Shown piece after piece: positions 1 to 10,030 of a stretch of DNA of 64,000 nucleotides; position 1 is the first letter of the stretch, and each line of letters begins with the position of its first letter. The translations under genes were made by a program, and so were the position numbers. A model generated the notes under the pieces. It saw only the letters and a program-made list of their open reading frames with translations, ran no database searches and had not been told where the DNA came from. Source of the DNA: Sphingobacterium kitahiroshimense (GTDB lineage: Bacteria > Bacteroidota > Bacteroidia > Sphingobacteriales > Sphingobacteriaceae); contig NZ_JAOQNK010000001.1 of NCBI RefSeq assembly GCF_025961315.1, positions 3,534,001 through 3,598,000 on the forward strand. The letters run 5' to 3'.

Positions 1-128
1 CAGGAACAGAACCTAAAATAAAATTTTATTGTTCAGTAAAAGCACCATTAACAGCTAAATCGCACTATGAACAGCTCCAAAAAGAGTTAGCCACAAAAGT
101 GGACCGAATGATGGCCGATATTATTTAA
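1..128 (+). CDS. C-terminal end of an unrecognised protein (partial)
   Basis: An open frame enters from the left edge and stops with TAA at 126-128, giving 41 readable residues that end in VDRMMADII. The tail is charged and probably helical (EQLQKELATKV). It is followed 8 nt later by the Nudix gene, so the two are probably cotranscribed. The family cannot be named from this fragment. Confidence 0.6.
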   Translation, partial: GTEPKIKFYCSVKAPLTAKSHYEQLQKELATKVDRMMADII

Positions 129-136
129 TCGTACGA

Positions 137-679
137 ATGGAAAAGTGGAAATTACTATCATCAGAATATATCTCGAAAGCACCTTGGGCTACCTTACGAA
201 GGGATACCTGTGAGTTGCCTAACGGCAGTATTAATGATCATTACTATGTGCTAGAATATCCAAACTGGGTCAATATGGTCGGTATAACGGAAGACAATAA
301 GTTGATCGTCATCAAACAATATAGACACGCTGCAGGCGAGGTTATTCTTGAAATACCGGCAGGAACGATGGAAGAAGGAGAAGATCCACAATTTACAGCG
401 GAGCGAGAAATGCTTGAAGAGACAGGTTATTCTTTTACCAAGATTGAAAAAATTGCGGAACTTTATGCCAACCCTGCTACAAGTAAAAATATTACACATA
501 CTTACCTCATGCAGGGAGGAAAGAAGATCCAGGAGCAAGACCTAGATGAAAGTGAGCAAATAGATGTTTATTTGATTTCTATCGAAGAAGCAAAAGAATT
601 GCTGTTGCAAAATAAATTTGGTCAGGCACTTCAAAGTTCAGCCTTATTTTATGCCTTTCACAAATTGAAAATATTTTAA
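137..679 (+). CDS. Nudix hydrolase, ADP-ribose pyrophosphatase-like
   Basis: A 180-residue protein with a complete Nudix box at about residues 76-98: G76, E82, R90-E91, E94-E95 and G97 fit GX5EX7REUXEEXGU. These acidic residues bind the divalent metals used to hydrolyse nucleoside diphosphates linked to another group. The N-terminal strands and the EIPAG run before the box resemble the ADP-ribose/ADP-sugar pyrophosphatase branch, but the substrate is inferred only. It follows the upstream partial gene by 8 nt and ends just before a strong hairpin terminator, so it is the last gene of its transcript. Cytosolic, with no signal peptide. Confidence 0.85.
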   Translation: MEKWKLLSSEYISKAPWATLRRDTCELPNGSINDHYYVLEYPNWVNMVGITEDNKLIVIKQYRHAAGEVILEIPAGTMEEGEDPQFTAEREMLEETGYSFTKIEKIAELYANPATSKNITHTYLMQGGKKIQEQDLDESEQIDVYLISIEEAKELLLQNKFGQALQSSALFYAFHKLKIF

Positions 680-711
680 GCATATTTAAATTAAAATTTC
701 ATACAGACCAG

Positions 712-753
712 TAACAAAAGGGTTATTTTGATATCAAAATAACCCTTTTGTTA
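712..753 (+). terminator. Intrinsic terminator after the Nudix gene
   Basis: A 42-bp perfect palindrome (taacaaaaggg ... cccttttgtta) 32 bp after the Nudix stop. The stem ends in a T-rich stretch. It isolates the Nudix transcript from the next gene on the same strand. Confidence 0.85.
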
Positions 754-811
754 TAAATTGATCAAATATCATCTTCCCTCCCATTCCTTTTCTGCAGGCT
801 ATCATTTTTTG

Positions 812-819
812 TACCTTTG
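812..819 (+). promoter_or_regulatory. Promoter -7 element (TACCTTTG) at the very start of the next gene
   Basis: TACCTTTG fits the Bacteroidota -7 consensus TAnnTTTG exactly. Only 4 nt separate it from the ATG at 824, so the transcript would begin at or next to the start codon. This is the main reason for choosing 824 rather than the upstream in-frame ATG at 758, which lies 5' of the promoter. Confidence 0.6.
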
Positions 820-823
820 TACC

Positions 824-2137
824 ATGGTAAGAGAAATATTTGAAACCAAAAGAAAAGCACTGAAAATAAATCTGAATCCGGAGATTTACGGCACCTTTGC
901 TGAAATTGGAGCGGGTCAAGAAGTTGCACGTAACTTTTTCAATGCAGGGGCGGCATCTGGAACAATCGCCAAAACAATGTCGGCTTACGACATGACTTTT
1001 AGCGATGCCATCTACGGAGAAGAAGAGGATGGCAGATATGTAAGCCGCACGCGTTTAACGAAAATGCTAAAACACGAGTTCGATTTATTAACCAAGCGCT
1101 TACATGGTGAAAAATACTGTAACAAAAAGTTCTTCGCTTTTGCCGACACCGTTACTACGCTAAACTTTACAAAAACAAATGAACCTCATGGTTGGATTGG
1201 TGTCAGATTTCAACACGAAGTCGACGGCCCTACCAACGATATCATTATACACGTAAGACTGCTAGATAGCGACAACCAGCTACAACAAAAAGTATTGGGT
1301 ATCATTGGAGTCAACCTCCTTTTCGCAGCCAATTATTATACCGATAACGTGCAGACGATGATTGAGTCATTAGTCGACAATCTATCTGTAGGCTCTGTAG
1401 AAATTGATCTTGTAAAAGTAACTGGCCCGTTGTTTGAAAATGTCAATGAAAGATTGATCAATTTATACCTCATTGCTAAAGGTTTTGCAAAGGCCGCAAT
1501 CTTTAAACCAGATGGCAAAGCCGCACAGATCAAAGATTACCTTTACAAAAAGAATATCATTCTTCTAAGAACGAAATATAGACAAAAATCTCTACCTAAC
1601 TTTGATCTATTCAATCTTGCTGTAGATCAATTTAAGAAAAACACAGGCGCAACATCAGAAAACACAGTAGTCCTGATAGAGGTATTAATGGGCAATGTAC
1701 TTGAAGAGGATCATATCATTACCGATAAAGATCTCGAAGAATTTGCACACCGTGCCGAAGAGCTATGTTCAACAGGCAATAATATCATCGTCAGCAATTT
1801 CAGAAGAAATAATCATCTTGCTGAGTTTATCAATAATTTCAAACCAAAAAATATTGGTATTGCGACAAACGTTTCCAATTTAAGAAATATCTTTAATTCG
1901 GATAATTACAACAAGGAGCATTACACCAATGAACTTCTTTCCTATATTTCGGGAATGTTCAATAAGAATATCAAGCTATATGCATACCCATACTTATTGA
2001 AAAAAGAAAATAAGATTATCACCACAAAAAATATGGCCGTTTCTGAAGAAGCCAAACCATTATTTGATTTCTTAATTAAAAATGGCTACATCATAGACAT
2101 TGAGAATTACGATATCAAATATGTTAAGACGGTATAG
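824..2137 (+). CDS. Conserved protein of unknown function, 437 residues
   Basis: Starts MVREIFETKRKALKINL and runs 437 residues. No signal peptide or membrane segment, so probably cytosolic. Near the N terminus is a conserved-looking block EIGAGQEVARNFFNAGAASG. Full-length homologues occur, as far as I recall, in Bacteroidota and some other phyla, and have carried inconsistent automatic names such as nicotinate-nucleotide adenylyltransferase. I see no nucleotidyltransferase HxGH motif to support that. The frame extends upstream to 758, but a TAnnTTTG promoter at 812-819 makes 824 the likelier start. It is a single-gene unit bounded by hairpins at 712-753 and 2146-2188. Confidence 0.75.
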   Translation: MVREIFETKRKALKINLNPEIYGTFAEIGAGQEVARNFFNAGAASGTIAKTMSAYDMTFSDAIYGEEEDGRYVSRTRLTKMLKHEFDLLTKRLHGEKYCNKKFFAFADTVTTLNFTKTNEPHGWIGVRFQHEVDGPTNDIIIHVRLLDSDNQLQQKVLGIIGVNLLFAANYYTDNVQTMIESLVDNLSVGSVEIDLVKVTGPLFENVNERLINLYLIAKGFAKAAIFKPDGKAAQIKDYLYKKNIILLRTKYRQKSLPNFDLFNLAVDQFKKNTGATSENTVVLIEVLMGNVLEEDHIITDKDLEEFAHRAEELCSTGNNIIVSNFRRNNHLAEFINNFKPKNIGIATNVSNLRNIFNSDNYNKEHYTNELLSYISGMFNKNIKLYAYPYLLKKENKIITTKNMAVSEEAKPLFDFLIKNGYIIDIENYDIKYVKTV

Positions 2138-2145
2138 ATGTCACA

Positions 2146-2188
2146 ATAACAATAAAGAGCTCCAAAATTTGGAGCTCTTTATTGTTAT
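2146..2188. terminator. Bidirectional terminator between convergent genes
   Basis: Near-perfect inverted repeat (arms about 20 bp, AAGAGCTCC/GGAGCTCTT core) lying between the stops of the 824 gene and the amidase gene. The right arm overlaps the amidase stop codon. Confidence 0.8.
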
Positions 2189-3015
2189 AAGAACTTTTTA
2201 TAGATCGAATATAATATCTTCAGATCATTTTCCTTCAGCGTAGCGACATTTGCATTCGTCTGGATGTAATGCTGTTTAAATGCCTTAATAGCTGCATCCA
2301 AATTCTTTACATCGTAACCAATAATTCTCAAAGCCAGTTTTGGATTAAAATCAATTGGTGGAGTTTCCAGATATTCTTCATACCAGTAACCAAAACCCTT
2401 ATCTGCTAATACCTTCCAGGGAAATCGTGATGGATCATTTTTACGAGTTGGAGCTAAGTCCATATGACCAATGAAGTTTGCTTGAGGGATGTTATATTTC
2501 ACTTTAAGATACGAAAGTAACTCGGTCAGTGCATTAATCTGTGCATCTGTCCAAGGATCTGTTGTTCCATTATTATCTAATTCAATTCCAATAGAAGAAG
2601 AATTTAGATCCGTATCATTACCCCATTTACCAATTCCTGCATGATGTGCACGATAATAATCATTGACCATCTGCACCACTTTACCGGTACGGCCAACAAC
2701 ATAATGAGCACTTACACCCGCCTTTTCAGAATGAAAGGTACGTATGGTCTGTCCCAGTGAATCCTGAGCAGTATGATGAATCACAACATAGTTTGGTTTG
2801 CGAATCCCAAAGTTTATCGATGCGATCCATTCTTTTTCAACCGATAGCGGTAATTTACCGATAGCTTGGTTGATAACAGGACTTGTAGCATATTCTTTGG
2901 CAAGTAACTTTGCTTTTTTCTTATAGACTTTCTCAGTTGCGGCATACTTACCTGTCGAACAGGAAGCAAATAGCGCTGTCATCACTAAAAAAGTTATTGT
3001 TGATTTTACTTTCAT
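2185..3015 (-). CDS. N-acetylmuramoyl-L-alanine amidase (Amidase_2), lipoprotein
   Basis: A 276-residue protein starting with a lipoprotein signal: hydrophobic segment then lipobox LFASC, with Cys at residue 19. The body is an Amidase_2 (AmpD/PGRP-type) zinc domain that cuts the amide between muramic acid and L-Ala of peptidoglycan. Visible signatures are VVIHHTA (first Zn His), GVSAHYVVGRTG, the later GHMDLAPTRKNDPSRFPW (second His and the Asp ligand) and SIGIELDN. The extra C-terminal region (about 60 residues after FPWKVLADKG) may bind the wall. Predicted to be anchored in the outer or inner membrane and act in the periplasm on wall fragments. Confidence 0.88.
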   Translation of the reverse strand: MKVKSTITFLVMTALFASCSTGKYAATEKVYKKKAKLLAKEYATSPVINQAIGKLPLSVEKEWIASINFGIRKPNYVVIHHTAQDSLGQTIRTFHSEKAGVSAHYVVGRTGKVVQMVNDYYRAHHAGIGKWGNDTDLNSSSIGIELDNNGTTDPWTDAQINALTELLSYLKVKYNIPQANFIGHMDLAPTRKNDPSRFPWKVLADKGFGYWYEEYLETPPIDFNPKLALRIIGYDVKNLDAAIKAFKQHYIQTNANVATLKENDLKILYSIYKKFL

Positions 3016-3455
3016 TATTAATATAATTACTTCAGAAGCACTTCATCTCATTTATGCATGATAAATACGTATTCCAACATCTTGCTTTTCCGTCCAGTAA
3101 ACATTCCGTCAGCAAGCTATTCACAAAAATGATATCATCATTATTGATGCTGCACAAAAAAGACAATCCGCGTCGTTAGTTAAGTCATGTAAACTTGAAC
3201 TTGGATTTTCATTAAAACACAAAACAAACTTAGATAAATTTGTTTTATTTACAATTATAATTGCATCATATATAAGACATCTTCTTTCTTTTACCTTTTT
3301 TGAGATTCATCATTTAGCTATGACAATCCTCTCTCTACTCCCGCTACAAATGAATTATATTTAATCTTACTTCCTCAAAAAGTTAAGGTATTGAACTGTC
3401 CACCATCCATCATGAGCAAGATCCTAAAGATGACATGCTCAATATTATCTTTTAC
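3016..3455. other. Non-coding stretch upstream of the amidase gene
   Basis: About 440 bp without a supported gene. Only one weak signal was found: a minus-strand TAAGTTTG at 3225-3232, which matches TAnnTTTG and could drive the amidase gene with a leader of about 200 nt. No repeat or small conserved ORF was recognised. Confidence 0.3.
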
Positions 3456-3493
3456 AAAAAAAGCCTTCATCTGTATTAGATGAAGGCTTTTTT
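3456..3493 (-). terminator. Terminator of gcvP
   Basis: Stem of 16 bp (core AGCCTTCATCT/AGATGAAGGCT), 5-nt loop and, on the minus strand, a T tail. It lies 19 bp downstream of the gcvP stop. Confidence 0.85.
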
Positions 3494-3511
3494 ATTTTAT
3501 TATATTTTTGA

Positions 3512-6385
3512 TTAAGCTTCTGCGTACTCTTCAATAGAAGGACATGAACAAATTAATGTTCTATCTCCTTGTGAATCGTTTACACGACCAACAGAAGGCC
3601 AGAACTTACGATCTTTTAAATAAGCCAAAGGATACGCTGCTGTTTGGCGAGAATAAGATCTAGTCCACTCGTCAGCAGTTACAACAGATGCAGTATGAGG
3701 CGCATTTTTCAATACGTTATCAACCTGATCTACATCACCCGCTTCAACCGCAGCAACTTCTTGACGAATAGCGATCAAAGCATCACAGAAACGATCTAAT
3801 TCAGCTTTAGACTCAGACTCAGTAGGCTCAACCATCAAAGTACCCGCTACAGGGAAAGAAACTGTTGGAGCATGGAAACTATAATCCATCAAACGTTTTG
3901 CGATATCAGCAACTTCAACACCCACATTTTTATATGCACGGCAATCTAAGATCATCTCGTGTGCACAACGTCCATTTACACCAGAATATAATACTGGGTA
4001 GTGGTTTTCCAAACGAGCTTTAATATAATTTGCATTTAAAATTGCAGTTTTTGTAGCGTTCGTTAATCCATCTCCACCCATCATTGCGATATAAGCATGC
4101 GAGATAATTAAGATAGAAGCAGAACCAAATGGCGCCGCAGATACTGCAGTGATACCCTCTTGACCAGAAACTTCAACCACTTCGTGATTAGGTAAGAAAG
4201 GTACTAAGTGTGCTGCAACACCGATTGGACCCATACCAGGACCACCACCACCGTGAGGGATACAGAACGTTTTATGTAAGTTCAGGTGACAAACGTCAGC
4301 ACCGATACGACCAGGGCTTGTTAAACCAACCTGCGCATTCATATTCGCTCCATCCATATAAACCTGTCCACCATTTGCATGGATAATTTCACAGATTTCA
4401 ATAATAGGTTCTTCAAATACCCCATGCGTAGATGGATAAGTCACCATAAATGAATTTAAATTCGCGGCATGCTCTGCTGCTTTTACTTTTAAATCCTCAA
4501 CATCAATGTTACCACGATCATCACATTTAACAACCACAACTTTCAATCCAGCCATAGAAGCGGAAGCAGGGTTTGTACCGTGAGCGGAAGCAGGAATTAA
4601 ACAGATGTTACGGTTATGGTCTCCACGACTTTCATGGTAAGCACGAATAACCATTAAACCGGCATACTCTCCTTGAGCGCCAGAGTTTGGTTGGAAACTC
4701 ATCTTAGCAAAACCTGTAATTTCAGATAACCAATCATTCAACTCACCGATCAACTGCATATAACCAGAAGTTTGATCTGCAGGAGCGAATGGATGTAAAC
4801 CGCCGAAGTTAGCCCATGTAACTGGAGTCATTTCAGCAGTAGCATTCAATTTCATTGTACATGATCCCAATGGAATCATAGAATGACATAATGATAAATC
4901 TTTTGCTTCCAAAGATTTGATGTAACGTAACATCTCACTCTCTGAGTGGTAGCTATTGAAAACTGGGTGTGTTAAGTAATCAGAAGTACGAACCAAATCA
5001 GCAGGAAGAGCTGATGTTAAAGATGCCTCGATAGATTCGAAATCAACATCAGCCAAATTTTTAGCTTTTACTTTAGCAAATACTTTTACAATCGTTAAAA
5101 TGTCTTCATAAGTCGTTGACTCATCAATAGAGATCCCTACAACAGAACCTACATAATTGAAGTTCATTTCGTTATTTAAAGCCTCAGATTTTAATCCAGC
5201 AACTTCACCACCTAATTCAAAACGAACAGTATCAAAGTAGTTTTTGTTCAATTGCGTATAACCCAACTGTTGAACAGCTTGGTCTAACAATTGAGCCAAA
5301 TCGTGAATACGGCTAGCAATATTCTTGATTCCCTGAGGACCATGATATACGGCATAGAATGACGCCATAATTGCTAATAAAGCCTGTGCAGTACAGATAT
5401 TAGATGATGCTTTATCACGACGGATATGCTGCTCACGAGTCTGTAATGCCATACGCAATGCGTAATTGCCATTAGAATCTGTCGTAACACCGATAATACG
5501 GCCTGGAATATTACGCTTAAAAGCGTCTTTAGTTGCGAAAAAAGCAGCGTGAGGACCACCGAAACCCATTGGTACACCGAAACGTTGTGAATTACCAACA
5601 ACAACATCAGCACCCCATTCTCCCGGAGGAGTTAATAACGTTAAACTCATTAAGTCTGCAGCGGCACAAACAGTAATGTTTTTGGCATGCGCAACAGCAG
5701 TAAAAGCTTTATAATCTATAATTGAACCATCTGCAGCAGGATATTGAACAAATGCAGCGAATACATCATCCGTTAAACTGTCTTCAGAAATAGCTTCAAT
5801 ACGAAGTTCAATTCCAAAAGATAATGCACGAGTTCTTAATACATCGATCGTTTGTGGATAAGCATTTTCAGAAACCAAGAAAACATTAGCCGCTTTGTTT
5901 TTACGAGCCGAATAAAGCATAAACATACCTTCAGCCGCAGCAGTAGCTTCATCTAATAAAGACGCATTCGCGATCTCTAATCCTGTTAAATCACAAATAA
6001 CCGTTTGAAAATTTAACAAAGCCTGAAGACGACCTTGTGCAATCTCTGCCTGATAAGGTGTATACTGTGTATACCATCCTGGATTCTCAAAGACGTTTCT
6101 TTGAATAACACCTGGTAAAATCACATCAAAATAACCTTGTCCGATATAAGACTTGAAAACTTTATTTTTTTCTGCAATTTGTTTTACCCTTTTCAAATAA
6201 GCGACTTCGCTTAAAGCAGCAGGCAATTGTAAAGCTTGTTTTGCACGAATCTGTGCAGGAACAGTTTGCTCAATAAGTTGGTCAAGCGAGTCAACGCCTA
6301 AAAATTCCAACATTTCTCTCGTTTCAACCGATCTTGGTCCGTTGTGACGATCTTCAAATTTTTCTTGAAAATGTATGTTACTCAT
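3512..6385 (-). CDS. gcvP: Glycine dehydrogenase (decarboxylating), P-protein
   Basis: 957 residues, the usual length for the fused single-chain P-protein. It is the PLP enzyme that decarboxylates glycine and passes the aminomethyl group to the lipoyl arm of H-protein in the glycine cleavage system. The N-terminal half has the [18 protein letters not shown] region. The C-terminal half has the PLP lysine in [17 protein letters not shown], followed by [10 protein letters not shown]. Partner gcvT is in the same window (20.9 kb) but not in the same operon, and gcvH is not here. A TATCTTTG promoter lies about 90 nt upstream and a terminator follows. Cytosolic. Confidence 0.97.
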   Translation of the reverse strand: MSNIHFQEKFEDRHNGPRSVETREMLEFLGVDSLDQLIEQTVPAQIRAKQALQLPAALSEVAYLKRVKQIAEKNKVFKSYIGQGYFDVILPGVIQRNVFENPGWYTQYTPYQAEIAQGRLQALLNFQTVICDLTGLEIANASLLDEATAAAEGMFMLYSARKNKAANVFLVSENAYPQTIDVLRTRALSFGIELRIEAISEDSLTDDVFAAFVQYPAADGSIIDYKAFTAVAHAKNITVCAAADLMSLTLLTPPGEWGADVVVGNSQRFGVPMGFGGPHAAFFATKDAFKRNIPGRIIGVTTDSNGNYALRMALQTREQHIRRDKASSNICTAQALLAIMASFYAVYHGPQGIKNIASRIHDLAQLLDQAVQQLGYTQLNKNYFDTVRFELGGEVAGLKSEALNNEMNFNYVGSVVGISIDESTTYEDILTIVKVFAKVKAKNLADVDFESIEASLTSALPADLVRTSDYLTHPVFNSYHSESEMLRYIKSLEAKDLSLCHSMIPLGSCTMKLNATAEMTPVTWANFGGLHPFAPADQTSGYMQLIGELNDWLSEITGFAKMSFQPNSGAQGEYAGLMVIRAYHESRGDHNRNICLIPASAHGTNPASASMAGLKVVVVKCDDRGNIDVEDLKVKAAEHAANLNSFMVTYPSTHGVFEEPIIEICEIIHANGGQVYMDGANMNAQVGLTSPGRIGADVCHLNLHKTFCIPHGGGGPGMGPIGVAAHLVPFLPNHEVVEVSGQEGITAVSAAPFGSASILIISHAYIAMMGGDGLTNATKTAILNANYIKARLENHYPVLYSGVNGRCAHEMILDCRAYKNVGVEVADIAKRLMDYSFHAPTVSFPVAGTLMVEPTESESKAELDRFCDALIAIRQEVAAVEAGDVDQVDNVLKNAPHTASVVTADEWTRSYSRQTAAYPLAYLKDRKFWPSVGRVNDSQGDRTLICSCPSIEEYAEA

Positions 6386-6473
6386 GTGTGCAAAAAATTA
6401 GTGCCTTTCGCTAGATTCTTACCTTTTTTGGTTTTATTAAAAATAATAGCAAAACAGCTGCTTTTTGGATGTG

Positions 6474-6481
6474 CAAAGATA
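6474..6481 (-). promoter_or_regulatory. gcvP promoter -7 element
   Basis: TATCTTTG on the minus strand matches TAnnTTTG. It predicts a leader of about 80 nt before the gcvP ATG. No clear -33 TTTG was seen. Confidence 0.55.
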
Positions 6482-6700
6482 CATTTTTTCAAGTCCTAAA
6501 AAAAGCAGATTATGTCTGTAAAAATAATTATTAGAATACCCATACAAAACAATCGTTTGCGATCTCATCTGCACACAAAATTTAAGCTCAATTTCATCAT
6601 CTAGAGCAAGATTCTAATTTACCCGACATAATTCCTGATAACAAATGCTCGTTATGCACGATGTCAGTTCGCTTATCACCCATACCAAAATAAAATCATA
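6482..6700. other. Intergenic stretch between gcvP and the receptor gene
   Basis: Together with the promoter and terminator on either side this makes a gap of about 365 bp. Apart from those two elements I see nothing coding or repeated. Confidence 0.4.
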
Positions 6701-6705
6701 AAAAA

Positions 6706-6734
6706 AGGGCCTTTTCTCATTTTGAAAAGACCCT
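6706..6734 (-). terminator. Terminator of the TonB-dependent receptor gene
   Basis: Hairpin AGGG-c-CTTTTC ... GAAAAG-a-CCCT with one mismatch. On the minus strand it is followed by a T run (A run at 6699-6706 on the given strand). Confidence 0.75.
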
Positions 6735-6750
6735 CTTATAAGTTGAAATA

Positions 6751-9700
6751 TTAGAAAGAGTAACGTAAACCTAATTGAAATTGATATGGATTTCCAGAAC
6801 GTGAGATCACTCCCGTATTTGCTACGCTATAATTATACTGCTGTAATGTCGCATCAAACTGAGGTAAAGCATTTCCGTCAGTATCTTTTCCACCCAAAGC
6901 ATATAATCTCTGGTTCCCAATGGCTTCATTTACACCCCAAGTTTTCTTAAATAAGTTGGCAACGTTAAAGAGATCACCAGATACCTCCAAAGCATGGTTT
7001 TTGTATAAATTGAACTTTTTAGCGACCCTAAGATCAATTAAGCCATAGAAACCATTTATCCCTCCGTTACGTTTTGCTATTTTACCCTCATATTCCTTAA
7101 TATAATCTTTGAGGCTTTGATTGGCAGCATTATCCAATAAGTTATTTAAACCATCTACTATACGTTTTGGCGTACTTGGATTATTTGGATCAAAAATATA
7201 AGCTAGATCATTATCATTGCTGACAAAATCGCCGTTGATATTACCTCCTGCCAACAGACTATAACGTGTTCCTCCAATACCCGAATAACGAACACCTACA
7301 CTCACGCCATAAAATGTTGGCAAAGTACCATATATAACCAATTTATTGCGGAATTGATTATTGGAATAACTCATCTCACTTAAATCTCTTGGATCATCTT
7401 TCACTGCTAAAGACAGTGTTGCTGTATTGGCCACATTTCCATTGAAAGAAGTATTATCCTTCACGTCATTCCACGTATAACTGACAGAAATAGATCCATC
7501 CTTATAGTATTGGTAACTGGCATCCAATACCACTGCAAATTGGTTGACCTTTCCTTTAGAATTCATTTCCAAAACACGTCCGTATTTATTAGAAATCCTT
7601 CCCTGCTTCCAATCTGGAGCACCAGCAACGATAGAAGATGCAGGAACATATACGCCCCTGTTGTCTTCATTCGCTAATCTAAAGAAAGGATCATTTACCA
7701 TATTACGATCTACATACATATAATTATTACGTCCCAAATTCATATATCCTGAAAGACTCGCTTTGAGTTTTTCTGTAAAGAAATGCGTATAAGATACGTT
7801 TGCCTTATACACCACTGGAATCTTCGCGTCAGATCCATAGGTATTAATGGTCGGTGTTTGAAATTGTGCCAATGTTGGCGTAGAAGAAGGATCTTTTCTA
7901 TATCCAATAAAATCAGGATTAGGCACATCTTTACCACGCACATCTACAGTCGCAAAATGCTTACCATCAAAGGTCAGATTATTGATCGTCATATAATTGT
8001 TGATATCCGAAGCAAAGATACCTCCTCCAATACGGAAAAAGTCTTTCCGTTCCTCATTCACATCCCAGGTCATCTGAAATCGCGGTTGAGCTACAAAAGA
8101 CTTCAGTTTATGATCCGTACGTACACCAACTTCTTTTAACAAATCTTCGTTCAGAGGAGAAGTTGGGTAATGTCCATAATCCAATCTTAATCCTGCTACT
8201 AAATCCAAACCTTTAGCTAATTTGGTCTGTAGCTGTCCATAAACACCCGCATTAAATATTTTGCCGACAACCGTTGGATCTGCCATCAATGGAACTTCAC
8301 GATAATAATTGTACGGCACCATTGCTTCAAAATTTTGTAAAGCAGTATTTCCGTTATCGCTTGGTCTAAAGTGGAAGCGTCCATTCACTTCGCTACCATA
8401 CACTGAATTTGCATGCGTATACATTAAGTCAACACCAAAAGTATAATTTATATTGTCTGTACTGTAATAGATATTATCTACAAGCTGAAATACATTATTT
8501 TTAAAAGCTTCCTGAGCAAAACGATGTCCACCCAATTGCAGTGTTTTAGTACCAGTGGTAGATTTTATATCCTCTACAATTGCGCGCGGAATATTTTTAC
8601 TCGGTAAAAGATCCCCTGGACTACTACTCTGATAAGTATAAAGGTGCTGTACTTTTAATTCATTGGTTATTTTAGGAGAAATCGTTGTACGCAATGTCGC
8701 TAATAAGCTATTGTCAATATTTTTATCATTTCCATAAGATTCATACATCATGATATCCTTATTATCCTGCAAGCCAAGCCTATTCATATCGTTTGTAAAA
8801 TTGTTACGGATGGTCAAGAGGTTCTTGTCATTAATTTGCCAATCAATACGACCAAAGATCGCATTTGATGGACGTATTTTGTCAAAAGAACCTGTCTGTG
8901 CCTCCTGGCCCATACCATATTTTCTTTGTCCGATGTCAACAAACTTATCCAGATTGTCTCTTGTAATGCCAAAACGTTCTTCATCTGCAGTAGAGGTTAT
9001 ATCGGCTATAATTAATGGGCGAGCATCACGTTGATGATCCCAAGCGACAAAGTAATGAAGCTTATCTTTAATGATTGGTCCCCCCAAAGTGAATCCATAT
9101 TGGTAAGTGGAGAAATCATTCATCCGCTTTTTACCATTGATATCATTAGGACTGGATAGCCAATCAGCCCGAGAATACAACCAAGCACTACCCTGTGTCT
9201 TATTAGTTCCTTGTTTTGTCACGGCACTTACAGTACCCCCACCTGCTCTGCCATAAGTCACATCATATTGATTGGTCACCACTTTAAATTCCCGGACAGC
9301 TTCAATCGAAATCGAAAATGGTGCCCCGCTTCTGCTTGTTGTTGAACCGGCAGATGTTGGATTCTTTGCGTTCATACCATCAATGGTAAAGTTGGTCGAA
9401 GAACCAAGCTGACCACCTATATTATCACCTTTACTCAATGGTGATAGATCCATTAAAGAGGTAAAGTTTCTTCCATTAACCGGCAATTTTGCGATATCCT
9501 TTGCCGTGACGGCAGTTGCGGCACCTAAATTTTCAACCTGATTTTTTAATGTATTTGTACCTTTAATCTCTACTGTCTCTAGTACATTTGAAGAATTTTG
9601 AATGGAAATATTCAATCGAACAATATCACCCTGATTTAAATTATATCCGGTCCGAACCTGTTCACCATATCCAACATAGGAAACTTTCAATATATAAGGA

Positions 9701-9918
9701 CCGCCCAATGGTAGCTCTTTAAAATTATAATCGCCATTTGCATTGGTAGATGTTTTTGTGGTGAAGCCTGTCGATTCATTTCGAACCTCTACAGAAGCGC
9801 CTTGAACACCTTTAGCGTGCTCGTCTGTAATCTTTCCAGCAAAACCAGCCTGAGTTGTCTGCGCATACAAACCAGTACCAATGACAGTTAAACATGTTGT
9901 GAGTAGAAATTCTTTCAT
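6751..9918 (-). CDS. Oar-like TonB-dependent outer-membrane receptor
   Basis: 1055 residues. A signal peptide (MKEFLLTTCLTVIGTGLYAQ) is followed by a carboxypeptidase-regulatory/CnaB-like domain (about residues 25-105, GFAGKITDEHAKGVQGASVEV), then a plug domain (about 125-230, LPVNGRNFTSLMDLSPL and NFTIDGMNAKNP), then a beta-barrel that ends in GLRYSF. The terminal Phe is the usual outer-membrane assembly signal. The TLGGPIIKDKLHYFVAWD block is typical of Oar-type receptors rather than SusC. No SusD gene follows, so this is not a polysaccharide SusCD pair. It probably takes up or exports a TonB-dependent ligand, which is unknown. It is transcribed alone, with its own promoter and terminator. 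Confidence 0.9.
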   Translation of the reverse strand: MKEFLLTTCLTVIGTGLYAQTTQAGFAGKITDEHAKGVQGASVEVRNESTGFTTKTSTNANGDYNFKELPLGGPYILKVSYVGYGEQVRTGYNLNQGDIVRLNISIQNSSNVLETVEIKGTNTLKNQVENLGAATAVTAKDIAKLPVNGRNFTSLMDLSPLSKGDNIGGQLGSSTNFTIDGMNAKNPTSAGSTTSRSGAPFSISIEAVREFKVVTNQYDVTYGRAGGGTVSAVTKQGTNKTQGSAWLYSRADWLSSPNDINGKKRMNDFSTYQYGFTLGGPIIKDKLHYFVAWDHQRDARPLIIADITSTADEERFGITRDNLDKFVDIGQRKYGMGQEAQTGSFDKIRPSNAIFGRIDWQINDKNLLTIRNNFTNDMNRLGLQDNKDIMMYESYGNDKNIDNSLLATLRTTISPKITNELKVQHLYTYQSSSPGDLLPSKNIPRAIVEDIKSTTGTKTLQLGGHRFAQEAFKNNVFQLVDNIYYSTDNINYTFGVDLMYTHANSVYGSEVNGRFHFRPSDNGNTALQNFEAMVPYNYYREVPLMADPTVVGKIFNAGVYGQLQTKLAKGLDLVAGLRLDYGHYPTSPLNEDLLKEVGVRTDHKLKSFVAQPRFQMTWDVNEERKDFFRIGGGIFASDINNYMTINNLTFDGKHFATVDVRGKDVPNPDFIGYRKDPSSTPTLAQFQTPTINTYGSDAKIPVVYKANVSYTHFFTEKLKASLSGYMNLGRNNYMYVDRNMVNDPFFRLANEDNRGVYVPASSIVAGAPDWKQGRISNKYGRVLEMNSKGKVNQFAVVLDASYQYYKDGSISVSYTWNDVKDNTSFNGNVANTATLSLAVKDDPRDLSEMSYSNNQFRNKLVIYGTLPTFYGVSVGVRYSGIGGTRYSLLAGGNINGDFVSNDNDLAYIFDPNNPSTPKRIVDGLNNLLDNAANQSLKDYIKEYEGKIAKRNGGINGFYGLIDLRVAKKFNLYKNHALEVSGDLFNVANLFKKTWGVNEAIGNQRLYALGGKDTDGNALPQFDATLQQYNYSVANTGVISRSGNPYQFQLGLRYSF

Positions 9919-9945
9919 CTAGTATTTTGTTACATTGTTATGCAA

Positions 9946-9953
9946 CAAATCTA
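9946..9953 (-). promoter_or_regulatory. Promoter -7 element of the receptor gene
   Basis: TAGATTTG on the minus strand fits TAnnTTTG, 28 bp upstream of the receptor ATG. It implies a leader of about 20-25 nt. Confidence 0.55.
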
Positions 9954-10005
9954 ACCACCCCCTGTTAACTAGAACTGAACTGTGTGTTATCAAATTATAA
10001 ATGAA

Positions 10006-10030
10006 AAAAGTCAGCTTTGAGCTGACTTTT
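10006..10030 (-). terminator. Terminator of bshC
   Basis: AAAAGTCAGC / GCTGACTTTT stem of 10 bp with a 5-nt loop. It overlaps the bshC stop codon and has a T tract on the minus strand. Confidence 0.8.

Noticed and set aside
251..538. Antisense ORF over the Nudix gene, and the many similar antisense or shifted ORFs over gcvP, secA, the receptor, mnmG and others
   Set aside because: They lie wholly within strongly supported genes, have Cys/Ile/Ser-rich unlikely compositions and no recognised motif or promoter.
758..823. Upstream start for the 437-residue protein
   Set aside because: The extra 22 codons contain the TACCTTTG promoter and part of an AT-rich leader and show no protein-like pattern.
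3016..3455. Small ORFs in the gap between the amidase and gcvP genes
   Set aside because: All are short, lack a supporting promoter and show no recognised family.
6751..9918. SusC/SusD polysaccharide uptake pair
   Set aside because: The receptor is Oar-like, no SusD gene follows, and the neighbours are gcvP and bshC.
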